NCBI GenBank assembly: GCA_019264505.1 | Contig: JAHUZY010000442.1 | Coordinates: 1-8,195 of the forward strand | Length of the DNA stretch: 8,195 bases | Direction: 5' to 3' | Source of the DNA: Phenylobacterium sp. | GTDB taxonomy: Bacteria; Pseudomonadota; Alphaproteobacteria; Caulobacterales; Caulobacteraceae | In this document: piece by piece, positions 1 to 6,042 of the stretch | How the letters are laid out: each line of letters starts with the position of its first letter | Position numbering within the stretch: the first letter of the stretch is position 1 | Translations under genes and position numbers: made by a program | The notes under the pieces: generated by a model | Seen by the model: only the letters and a program-made list of their open reading frames with translations | Databases searched by the model: none | Told to the model about the DNA's origin: nothing

Positions 1-1101
1 CTCCAGCGTATCGCGGGGAAAGCGCACCGAGGCCTTGGCCTCGTCCCGCCAGACCTGGTCCATTTCCCGGGTGACGTCGGGCAGACCGTCCACCGCCGCC
101 AGGGGCTCGGGCGCGTCCATCCACGCCTCCACCGCCGGGCAGAGGCCGTCATCGAAGCCCTCGCCGGCCCGGGCGGCCCGCAGGGCGCGACGGCGCATGG
201 CCCGGCTGACCGGCCGCCCGGAGGGGAAGGCGCCGTAGCCGTAGGTGATCTGGCTCGCCGCATCGTGACCGTTCTCGATCAGGGCCTGGGCGTAGTCCTG
301 CAGCAGCTTGGCGAGGGGTGAGTCAGGGACCACCACGATGCGGTCCTGGTGCTTGCTCAGCACCTCAGGGCGTCGCGGGTCGAAGCCGGAAAAGTGGAAG
401 AATCCCAGGGGCTGGCCGTTGACCCGCCAGCCCTGAGGCCCGTGAGCCAGGGTTCGGCCCTCCAGGTTCCAGTAGGCGATGTCGAGCCCTGGATCGCGCA
501 GGATGGCCACGTCGCTGACCAGGCCGGGCGCCAGGTCCATCCACTTCTGGTCGGTGAACAGGCCGCCGGTGAAATCCACCCGGCAGTCGAACCGGCACTT
601 CTCGGCCCACCAGTCCATCAGGGCGAAGATCTCGCTCGTCCGGCGGGCGGCCAGGAAGCCGAGATTGTAGGCCCCCGACGTCAGGATGGTGAGGTCGTTG
701 GGGCTGGCCTCTCCGGCCAGGGGGCGGGTCAGGTGCGGGATCAGCGCCAGGGGCGCCTGGGCCAGGCCTTCGCGCACCGGCGTCAGGGGGCCGTAGACGA
801 AGATGTCGGGGTCCAGATAGGTGACAGAGGTGACGGCGGGCTCGGCCAGCAGGTGACGGAAGGCGTGGGGCTTGATGGCGGTGTTCAGTTCCAGGGCGTC
901 GTAATAGACGCTCATCGGCCCGATCGGGGCCCCGGTCTCGCTGGCCTCGATCACCCGGGCGAAGGGGGCGAGGTCAGGCAGGGGGCCGTCGGCGGCGATC
1001 ACCACCCGAGCGGCGTCCGGCTCGGCCGCGGCCAGGCTGCGCATCAGCACCTTGGCCTGGGCCGCGTAGTTCCGCGATACGATGGTGAAGACGACGTCCA
1101 A
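1..1101 (-). CDS. GT-A (GT8-like) glycosyltransferase, C-terminus beyond left edge
   Basis: The reading frame is open from 1101 to the window edge (367 codons, no stop seen), so the product is partial. The only plausible start is a TTG at 1101-1099. It is preceded by GGGAG about 7 nt upstream, and an in-frame TAG lies ten codons before it (1131-1129). The N-terminus (DVVFTIVSRNYAAQAKVLMR) begins a nucleotide-sugar-binding GT-A fold. Residues 71-85 (ELNTAIKPHAFRHLL) and the DxD-type motif YLDPDIFVYGPL at 95-106 mark the donor and metal site. Downstream are a YNLGF segment, a TDQKWMD segment, DIAYWNLEGR and FFHFSGFDP, an order I recognise from cytoplasmic glycosyltransferases of polysaccharide clusters. 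It is the third gene of the minus-strand operon, 56 nt after the export ATPase, so it probably helps build the exported glycan. The sugar donor cannot be read from the sequence. Some relatives carry a further GT4 domain, which would lie outside the window. Confidence 0.88.
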   Translation of the reverse strand, partial: MDVVFTIVSRNYAAQAKVLMRSLAAAEPDAARVVIAADGPLPDLAPFARVIEASETGAPIGPMSVYYDALELNTAIKPHAFRHLLAEPAVTSVTYLDPDIFVYGPLTPVREGLAQAPLALIPHLTRPLAGEASPNDLTILTSGAYNLGFLAARRTSEIFALMDWWAEKCRFDCRVDFTGGLFTDQKWMDLAPGLVSDVAILRDPGLDIAYWNLEGRTLAHGPQGWRVNGQPLGFFHFSGFDPRRPEVLSKHQDRIVVVPDSPLAKLLQDYAQALIENGHDAASQITYGYGAFPSGRPVSRAMRRRALRAARAGEGFDDGLCPAVEAWMDAPEPLAAVDGLPDVTREMDQVWRDEAKASVRFPRDTLE

Positions 1102-1157
1102 GGGCCCGCTCCCGACGGCTGCGCCTGTCTAACAGCGGGCTGAGGCGCCCGGCAATG

Positions 1158-1907
1158 TCAGGCGGCGGCGAGAAGTTCGTCGAGGCGACGGATGTCCTTG
1201 ACCTCGGAGGCGACGCCGCCTTCCAGGCGCATGACCTTGTTGCAGTAGAGGCGCAGCAGGCCCGCATCGTGCGAGGACAGCACCAGGATGCCGGCCCGCT
1301 CCACCAGGTTGAGCAGGCGGCGGTGGGCCAGCTTCTGGAAGTCGGCGTCGCCCACTGAAATCCACTCGTCCATCAGCAGCACATCGGCCTCGACGGCGGT
1401 GGCCACGGCGAAGGCGAGCCTGGCCTGCATGCCGGCCGAATAGGTCTTCATGGGCATGGCCAGGAAGGGGCCAAGGCCGCTGAACTCGGCGATCTCGTCC
1501 ATCTTGTCCTCGATCTCCTTGGAGGACATGCCGGCGATGCGGCCGCGCAGGCGGATATTGTCGACCCCCGTGGCCGAGGGATCGATGCCGAGCGACAGGT
1601 CGAGCAGCGCGGCGATGCGGCCCCGGACCTCGATCTGGCCCTCATCGGGCTCATAGGCGCCCGACAGGGCCCGCAGCAGGGTGGTCTTGCCCGAGCCGTT
1701 GTGACCGATCAGTCCCAGCCGGTCGCCGGCCCGCAGGTTGAGGTTCAGGTGCGAGAGGGCGGTGACCTCGGTGGCGCCGGTGGTGGACGCGCCCAGGCGT
1801 CCGCCCACGGTGACGCGGGCCAGGTTCTTCTTCAGCGACTTGGCGTCGACCCCATAGACCGGGAAGCGCAGGGTCAGGTCGGTGACCTTGATGGAGACAT
1901 CGGTCAT
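1158..1907 (-). CDS. wzt: Polysaccharide ABC exporter ATPase (Wzt/KpsT-like)
   Basis: This 249-residue cytoplasmic ATPase would drive export of an undecaprenyl-linked polysaccharide through the adjacent permease. The Walker A motif GHNGSGKT is at 68-75, the ABC signature YSAGMQ at 156-161, Walker B VLLMDE at 176-181, the D-loop region SVGD at 184-187 and the switch histidine H213 in SSHD. The N-terminal 50 residues, including the RFPVYG segment, are typical of the Wzt/RfbE/TagH branch. The protein stops about 35 residues after the switch histidine, so it lacks the C-terminal carbohydrate-binding domain of long Wzt proteins such as that of E. coli O9a. It therefore resembles KpsT and short Wzt proteins. 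Its ATG overlaps the permease stop in ATGA (1904-1907) and has no clear Shine-Dalgarno sequence, suggesting translational coupling. The family call is firm; O-antigen versus capsule is not settled. Confidence 0.95.
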   Translation of the reverse strand: MTDVSIKVTDLTLRFPVYGVDAKSLKKNLARVTVGGRLGASTTGATEVTALSHLNLNLRAGDRLGLIGHNGSGKTTLLRALSGAYEPDEGQIEVRGRIAALLDLSLGIDPSATGVDNIRLRGRIAGMSSKEIEDKMDEIAEFSGLGPFLAMPMKTYSAGMQARLAFAVATAVEADVLLMDEWISVGDADFQKLAHRRLLNLVERAGILVLSSHDAGLLRLYCNKVMRLEGGVASEVKDIRRLDELLAAA

Positions 1908-2737
1908 AGGAAGTGGACGATCCGGCGGCGGGTGATGGCGAAGACCGAGAAGGTGAGAGCCCAGCCCAGCACGGCCATGATGGCCAGGATGACATAGGAC
2001 AGTCCGTCCGCCTCTTGCCCCAGCAGCGGCGCCCGGATGGTGGTCAGCATATGGTAAAACGGGTTCAGCGTCAGGAAAGCATGGCGATCAGGGAAGGCGT
2101 CGGGCTTCCAGAACACCGGCGTCATGAAGATGGCGAACTGCATCACCGACATGACGAACTGGGGGATGTCCCGGAAGCGGGCTGAGGCGATGGCCGCCAG
2201 CATGCTGATCCAGGCCAGGTTGACGATGGTCAGCAACAGGCCGCCCAACGCCGGAAAGACGTCCATGACCCGCCACAGGCCGAAGAAGATGATGACGGCG
2301 ACGATGATCACGGCGTGGTGCGCGAGGTTGATCAGATTGCGCAGGACCGTCCGCCAGATGAAGGTGAACATCGGCAGTGAGGTCTGGCTGAGCATGCTGG
2401 ACGCCTGCACGAAGGTGTCGCACCCCTCGTTGATCGTCCCGGCCATCAGGCCGAAGAAGACGATGCCCATGGCCACATAGGGCATGAACTCGGCCACCGA
2501 GATGCCGAACAGCTTGGCGTAGAGCAGGCCGATCCCCAGGACCATCAGGCCCATGGAGATGGTGATCCAGAACGGACCCAGGATAGAGCCGCGGTAGCGG
2601 GAGACCACGTCGTGCCAGGCCAGGGACCAGGCCAGTCCCCGGCGATGATAGGACGTGACGAGGTCCCTCAGAGCCATGCTGAACTCGAACAGCGTGCCAC
2701 GCCGTCCGGTCCGCAGCATGTGTTGGCCGGATTCCAT
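1904..2737 (-). CDS. wzm: Polysaccharide ABC exporter permease (Wzm/RfbA-like, ABC-2 type)
   Basis: This 277-residue inner-membrane protein would form the channel of a polysaccharide ABC exporter with the ATPase encoded next to it. The coupling segment before the first helix, with WHDVVSRYRGSILGPFW at 41-57, is the family hallmark. About six hydrophobic helices follow (roughly 57-77, 84-104, 139-156, 163-187, 196-212 and 247-268). Conserved ARFRDI (186-191), TPVFWKP (206-212) and NPFYHML with IRAPLLG (225-240) are also typical. I chose the ATG at 2737 because GGGAG lies 7 nt upstream and the length fits the family. An in-frame ATG at 2872 would add 45 low-complexity residues and overlap the divergent gene, and an ATG at 2719 is also possible. 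It is first in the minus-strand operon, followed by the ATPase with a 4-nt overlap. Confidence 0.94.
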   Translation of the reverse strand: MESGQHMLRTGRRGTLFEFSMALRDLVTSYHRRGLAWSLAWHDVVSRYRGSILGPFWITISMGLMVLGIGLLYAKLFGISVAEFMPYVAMGIVFFGLMAGTINEGCDTFVQASSMLSQTSLPMFTFIWRTVLRNLINLAHHAVIIVAVIIFFGLWRVMDVFPALGGLLLTIVNLAWISMLAAIASARFRDIPQFVMSVMQFAIFMTPVFWKPDAFPDRHAFLTLNPFYHMLTTIRAPLLGQEADGLSYVILAIMAVLGWALTFSVFAITRRRIVHFL

Positions 2738-2801
2738 AGGGTCTCCCAAAGCGAGCGCCGCTGGTATCAGGTGCATTTTTGCGGCGCAAGCATGGCGCCT
2801 G

Positions 2802-2822
2802 GCCTGCGACTTGGCCGCAGGC
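2802..2822. repeat. Perfect 7-bp inverted repeat in the divergent region
   Basis: GCCTGCG (2802-2808) and CGCAGGC (2816-2822) are exact reverse complements around a 7-nt loop. The element overlaps the possible plus-strand -35 region, so it could be an operator or a hairpin. At this GC content short inverted repeats arise by chance, so function is unproven. Confidence 0.4.
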
Positions 2823-2845
2823 AGGCCCCGTGCTAGCCCACGCCC

Positions 2846-2852
2846 AAGGAGG
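2846..2852 (+). promoter_or_regulatory. Strong Shine-Dalgarno sequence for the GT2 gene
   Basis: AAGGAGG is a near-perfect anti-16S match, with 9 nt between it and the ATG at 2862. It decides the start of the GT2 gene against the in-frame upstream ATG at 2655, which lies inside the divergent permease gene. It is the strongest ribosome binding site in the window. Confidence 0.8.
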
Positions 2853-2861
2853 CCGCGCCGC

Positions 2862-3968
2862 ATGTCGTCCATGGATCAGTTCGCCCGGCCCCATTACGCC
2901 CCGTCCCAGGACCTGCGCAACCTTGAGCCCGCCCTTGAGGGCGCCGGGGTGTGGCTTGTCATCCCCTGCTACAAGGTCACCGACCACATCATGCGGGTGA
3001 TCGGCCGGGCCCCGGCCTGGGTGGAGGGGATCGTCTGCGTCGATGACGCCTGCCCCGACCGGTCCGGCGACCTGATCGAGGCGAGGTGCGCCGACCCCCG
3101 GGTGCGGGTCCTGCGGCTGGAGCAGAATCAGGGCGTCGGCGGCGCGACCCTGGCCGGCTACCAGGAGGCCGCGCGCCTTGGGGGGCGGATCCTCGTCAAG
3201 GTGGACGGCGACGACCAGATGGACCTCGGCTATCTGCCCCAGCTGGTGACGCCGATCCTGCTGGGTGAGGCCGACTACGCCAAGGGCAACCGCTTCTCCT
3301 CGGTCAGCCATCTCCAGGCCATGCCGGGCCTGCGCATCTTCGGCAATGCGGGTCTCAGCTTCCTGGCCAAGCTCTCCACGGGCTACTGGAACGTGTTTGA
3401 TCCCACCAACGGCTTCACCGCCATCGAGGCCAGCGTGGCGGGCCTGGTGGCGCAAAAGCCGGTGGCCCGGCGGTTCTTCTTCGAAACCGACCTGCTCTAT
3501 CATCTGGGCACCCTGCGCGCGGTGGTCCGCGATGTGCCGATTCCCGCCCGCTACGGGGACGAGGTGAGCAATCTGAAAGTCAGCCAGATCATCGGCCCCT
3601 TCGCCGGCCGGCACCTGCGCAATTTCGTCCGGCGGGTGCTGGGGCAGTATTTCGTCCGCGACTTCAACGTCGCCACGCTGGAGCTGATCTTCGGGACCCT
3701 TTTCCTGGGTTTCGGCGCCCTTTACGCGCTCAACTGGATGGCGGTGCGCGATCCGGGGCAGGCGGCCTCGGCCGGGGTGGTGATGACGGCGGCCCTGCCG
3801 GTGATCATCGGTGTTCAGCTGTTGCTGCAGGCGATGAATTTCGACGTGGTCAATGTGCCGGTCAGGCCCATCCATCCCTATCTGCGGACCCTGGCTCGCA
3901 TCGAAGCCGCCGCCCAGGTCGACGGCGAACTCACCGACAGCCCCACAGCCGAGGCGACCCACGCATGA
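2862..3968 (+). CDS. Membrane-anchored GT2 glycosyltransferase, polyprenyl-phosphate type (GtrB/ArnC/DPM1-like)
   Basis: This 368-residue protein would transfer a sugar from a nucleotide donor to undecaprenyl phosphate on the cytoplasmic face of the inner membrane. The GT2 fold starts at VIPCYKV (33-39), followed by VDDACPDRS (60-68), NQGVGGA (89-95) and the metal-binding KVDGDDQMD (113-121). KGNRF (141-145) and DPTNGFTA (180-187) follow, as in dolichol-phosphate mannosyltransferase relatives, and FFFETDLLY (205-213) fits the acceptor region. Two C-terminal hydrophobic segments (about 276-295 and 304-324) anchor it, like GtrB. An ATG at 2871 (Met4) is an alternative start, but the Shine-Dalgarno spacing favours 2862. 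The stop overlaps the start of the next gene by ATGA, so the pair is probably co-translated. The sugar is unknown. The segment VVNVPVRPIHPYLR after the second helix is an extra short tail. Confidence 0.92.
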   Translation: MSSMDQFARPHYAPSQDLRNLEPALEGAGVWLVIPCYKVTDHIMRVIGRAPAWVEGIVCVDDACPDRSGDLIEARCADPRVRVLRLEQNQGVGGATLAGYQEAARLGGRILVKVDGDDQMDLGYLPQLVTPILLGEADYAKGNRFSSVSHLQAMPGLRIFGNAGLSFLAKLSTGYWNVFDPTNGFTAIEASVAGLVAQKPVARRFFFETDLLYHLGTLRAVVRDVPIPARYGDEVSNLKVSQIIGPFAGRHLRNFVRRVLGQYFVRDFNVATLELIFGTLFLGFGALYALNWMAVRDPGQAASAGVVMTAALPVIIGVQLLLQAMNFDVVNVPVRPIHPYLRTLARIEAAAQVDGELTDSPTAEATHA

Positions 3969-4333
3969 TGGCCTTGCGCGACACCCTGCTGTGCGTGGTT
4001 TTCGCCGCCGCCCTGCCCATGGGCCAGATCATGTTCAAGTGGGCGGCGATCTATAACGAGCGGCTCGATGGTCCGCTGATCCTGCGGCTGATCAAGAACC
4101 TGCCGCTCATCGGCGCCTTCTCCTGGTACGGGCTGACCGCGCTCCTGTGGTTCTACATCCTGACCCGGGTGCCCCTGTCGCAGGCCTATGTCTTCTCCAT
4201 CCTGGGCTCGGCCCTGGTTCCGCTGCTGGCCTGGGCCCTGTTCAAGGAGCCCATGTCCTGGCGATTCGCCCTGGGCTACGCCCTGATGCTGGCCGGCTTC
4301 GTGGTAGTCATGCAGGCGCAGGGGAAGGCCTGA
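3965..4333 (+). CDS. Small four-helix EamA/SMR-like membrane protein, candidate lipid-linked sugar flippase subunit
   Basis: This 122-residue protein is almost entirely membrane-embedded, with helices at about 6-28, 46-66, 73-92 and 99-117. The second half, with RVPLSQAYVF (68-77), an SILGSALVP stretch and FKEPMSW (93-99), has the EamA/SMR signature of a proline and a serine before helix 3 and a conserved acidic residue before helix 4. Single-repeat proteins of this size next to a polyprenyl-phosphate glycosyltransferase resemble ArnE/ArnF, which flip undecaprenyl-phosphate aminoarabinose. By analogy it would flip the product of the GT2 enzyme encoded just upstream (4-nt overlap). It could work as a homodimer, since no second ArnE/F-like gene is present here. 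A small-drug exporter is the alternative but fits the context poorly. GAGG lies 10 nt before the ATG at 3965; a second ATG at 3968 is also possible. Confidence 0.85.
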   Translation: MMALRDTLLCVVFAAALPMGQIMFKWAAIYNERLDGPLILRLIKNLPLIGAFSWYGLTALLWFYILTRVPLSQAYVFSILGSALVPLLAWALFKEPMSWRFALGYALMLAGFVVVMQAQGKA

Positions 4334-5078
4334 GCCCCCCGCCCGCGATCTGGGCGACGGCCTGCGCCACCGCCCCGTAGGTCACCCCGAAGCGCCGTTC
4401 ATAGAGCAGGTCGCCGGCATGGGGCCGCTGGAACAGGCGGGCGGGATCGAGGGTCTGGACCCCATAGCCCCCCCGCAACAGGAAGCCCGCGAACATCGAC
4501 GGCCACAGGCCAAGCCAGCTTGTGGCCTGTGAGGGATAGCAGCGCACCAGGAGCGCCCACCGCAGCCACTGGCCAGGGCCCAGCCGCACCTGGCGCACGG
4601 GACCGTTTTCGGGAATCGGCGCGCAGGCCTGGAAGGGCAGGGCCTTGAGGCCCCGGCGGTTATAGAGGCTGAACTGTTCGATCTCGACGCCGCGCTCAGC
4701 GGCCAGGACGGCGGCCAGGGCCGCGCAGGCGTCGTGGTCGGCATGTCCGCCTTCCCAGGCGGCGATCACGATCTTGTCCACCTGGGGGATGGCGTCCAGC
4801 CGGCGGCGCAGGGCCGCCAGGCAGGCCGGCAGGTGCAGGTGGACCTGGCCGTCATAGGCGCCTGAGCCTTGGCTGACATAGTCGGCGCAGCCCGGCGGCA
4901 GGCCAAGTTCGGCCAGGAAGGCCCGCACCTCCGACATCCGCCGCCCCGGCAGGTCTGCGCCACGGTTCTCGGCCACATAGAGGAAGACCTGGTCGTGGCC
5001 GGCGGCCTTGGCCTCCAGGATTAGCGGCAGGGCGGCGTACTCGTCGTCGCAATGGGCCAGGATGTAGACGACGCTCAT
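4308..5078 (-). CDS. PIG-L/LmbE-family N-deacetylase
   Basis: This 256-residue protein is expected to be a zinc-dependent amidase removing an N-acetyl group from an amino sugar. The first metal motif is AHCDDE at 8-13, with H9 and D12 as likely ligands and D11 as catalytic base. The usual family form is AHPDDE, so Cys10 replaces the proline. The second motif GGHADHD at 110-116 supplies H112, D114 and the third ligand H115. The GRRMSEVRAFLAELGL stretch (45-60) also matches the family. Residues about 171-202 are hydrophobic and include RCYPSQ, a region that may contact a lipid or membrane. No signal peptide is seen, so it should act in the cytoplasm on a nucleotide sugar or lipid-linked sugar. 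Its ATG follows the GNAT stop with a single base between, and no Shine-Dalgarno sequence is evident. Its last 26 bp overlap the 3' end of the opposing four-helix gene. Confidence 0.92.
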   Translation of the reverse strand: MSVVYILAHCDDEYAALPLILEAKAAGHDQVFLYVAENRGADLPGRRMSEVRAFLAELGLPPGCADYVSQGSGAYDGQVHLHLPACLAALRRRLDAIPQVDKIVIAAWEGGHADHDACAALAAVLAAERGVEIEQFSLYNRRGLKALPFQACAPIPENGPVRQVRLGPGQWLRWALLVRCYPSQATSWLGLWPSMFAGFLLRGGYGVQTLDPARLFQRPHAGDLLYERRFGVTYGAVAQAVAQIAGGGLRPSPAPA

Positions 5079-5079
5079 C

Positions 5080-5931
5080 TCAGTACGGATCGAAGTCGAG
5101 GAAGCTGATCGCCGTGGCCCTGGGATCGAGGCGGCGCGGCGCCCGGGCGCTCAACGGGCGGTAGATCAGGTTCAGCGGCGAAGGGCGGAAGCGCTCGGGC
5201 AGGGGAGCAAACCCCAGGCGGCCCAGGGGGATGCGCGGATCAAGCCCCAGGAACAGAGTAAGCCCCAGGGGGGCGGTGGCTTGGGCGCCGTCGGCCTCAG
5301 CCTCGACAAAGCCTGCGCACCTCACCCCCGGCAGGTGGGTGTCGGCATAGACGCCGGTGAGGGCGCCCCGCCGGACGATCCTGTAGGCGACCGCCGGATT
5401 GGCCAGTCGCCAGGCCAGTGTCGCCCCATCCCAGGTTCCGCTGAACTGCACCTCGGCGGGCTCGAACCGGCGCGGCGTCCGGGCCATGAGACCCGCATCC
5501 AGGCGGCCCACATGCTGGAACCCCAGGCGGCCGAGGAAGCCCGGCGTGCTCTGCGCGTTGGCGACCCCGATGACGAAGTCATGGCCGAGCTCTGTCCCTT
5601 GGTCATAGGTCTGCCGGGCCAGGCGGGTGAACAGGCCCTGACCCTGAAAATCAGGGTGGGTGGCGGTGTTTAGGGACAACAGCCCTCTGAGCCGCTGGCC
5701 CTCCACCGTGGCGGCCATGGGACAGGTCACATAATGGGCCGCCAGGGTTTCGCCGGCCCAGGCGTCGGCCCCCACCACGGCCCCGGCGGGGTTGTGCAGG
5801 TAGCGCCAGGCGAGCGCCTCAGAGCTGAACTTCGGCCCGGCGCCGAACACCGCCGATAGCAGGCCCGAATAGGCCTCCAGGGCCGCGGTGTCAGTTCGGC
5901 TGGGTGCGATCTGCAGGGGGGCGGTGTTCAT
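5080..5931 (-). CDS. GNAT-family acyltransferase, apparently two-domain
   Basis: This 283-residue soluble protein is expected to transfer an acyl group from a CoA or ACP donor to an amine. The first GNAT domain spans roughly 15-150. LAWRYLHNPAG (40-50) is a frequent feature of polysaccharide-cluster GNATs. The acyl-CoA pyrophosphate loop is HPDFQGQGLFTRL (92-104) with the Q-x-x-G-x-G/A-like core, and GVANAQSTPGFLGRLGF (122-138) is the typical strand 5/helix 4 region. The second half (about 165-270) begins with TLAWRLANPAVAYRI, echoing the first WRYLHNP segment, so it may be a degenerate second GNAT lobe. The ATG at 5931 is preferred because upstream sequence in this frame is unlike a protein and overlaps the divergent gene. 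The ribosome site is weak (GGCGGCG). It is first in an operon with the PIG-L deacetylase, which suggests successive action on one amino sugar. Confidence 0.88.
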   Translation of the reverse strand: MNTAPLQIAPSRTDTAALEAYSGLLSAVFGAGPKFSSEALAWRYLHNPAGAVVGADAWAGETLAAHYVTCPMAATVEGQRLRGLLSLNTATHPDFQGQGLFTRLARQTYDQGTELGHDFVIGVANAQSTPGFLGRLGFQHVGRLDAGLMARTPRRFEPAEVQFSGTWDGATLAWRLANPAVAYRIVRRGALTGVYADTHLPGVRCAGFVEAEADGAQATAPLGLTLFLGLDPRIPLGRLGFAPLPERFRPSPLNLIYRPLSARAPRRLDPRATAISFLDFDPY

Positions 5932-6042
5932 CGCCGCCAAATGACCACGAATGCGCCAGCGCGCCAAGAAAGCGCAATTGCCGCTTTGCGAGGGGGCAGG
6001 CCAGTCGTACCAGAGGGCGATCAAGGGGCGGGCTCGATCAGA
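5932..6042. promoter_or_regulatory. Divergent intergenic region between GNAT operon and GT-C gene
   Basis: This 111-bp gap separates divergent genes and is locally less GC-rich around 5965-5990. It should contain both promoters. I see no convincing -35/-10 pair: a plus-strand TTGCGA (5986-5991) with TACCAG 16 nt later is only a weak candidate. AAGGGG (6023-6028) is the likely ribosome site of the GT-C gene, at a long 14-nt spacing to the ATG at 6043. Confidence 0.4.
5969..5987. repeat. Palindrome AAAGCG-CAATTGC-CGCTTT, candidate operator
   Basis: AAAGCG (5969-5974) and CGCTTT (5982-5987) are exact reverse complements, and the centre holds the 8-bp palindrome GCAATTGC (5974-5981). A nearly continuous 19-bp dyad in the AT-richest part of a divergent promoter region is the expected form of a dimeric repressor site. 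The binding protein is unknown and no regulator gene is in the window. Confidence 0.42.

Larger units (their letters stand above)
2738..2861. promoter_or_regulatory. Divergent intergenic region between exporter operon and GT2 gene
   Basis: This 124-bp gap lies between two divergently transcribed genes, so it should hold promoters for both. It contains the only T-rich patch nearby (GCATTTTT, 2773-2780). On the minus strand a TTGCGC-like -35 precedes a TACCAG/GATACC-like -10. On the plus strand TTGGCC (2811-2816) sits 15 nt before GCTAGC (2832-2837), the latter loosely like the Caulobacter housekeeping -10. Both promoter readings are weak matches. The presence of regulatory DNA is inferred mainly from the divergent arrangement. 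Confidence 0.45.

Noticed and set aside
349..1143. 264-codon plus-strand open frame opposite the left-edge glycosyltransferase
   Set aside because: The minus-strand frame carries the clear YLDPDIF, DQKW and AYWNLEGR motifs; the plus-strand translation is Gly/Gln/Val-rich without any fold signal.
1136..1151. Small hairpin CGGGC/GCCCG in the gap between the ATPase and the glycosyltransferase
   Set aside because: The stem is only 5 bp with no T-run, and the genes look like one operon. It is expected by chance at this GC content.
2655..2861. N-terminal extension of the GT2 gene to an ATG at 2655
   Set aside because: It would overlap the divergent permease start, and AAGGAGG is ideally placed for the ATG at 2862.
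2088..3962. A very long minus-strand open frame antisense to the GT2 gene
   Set aside because: It runs through the permease in another frame and gives a His/Gln/Gly/Asp-rich sequence with no domain. It is the usual antisense artefact of GC-rich coding DNA.
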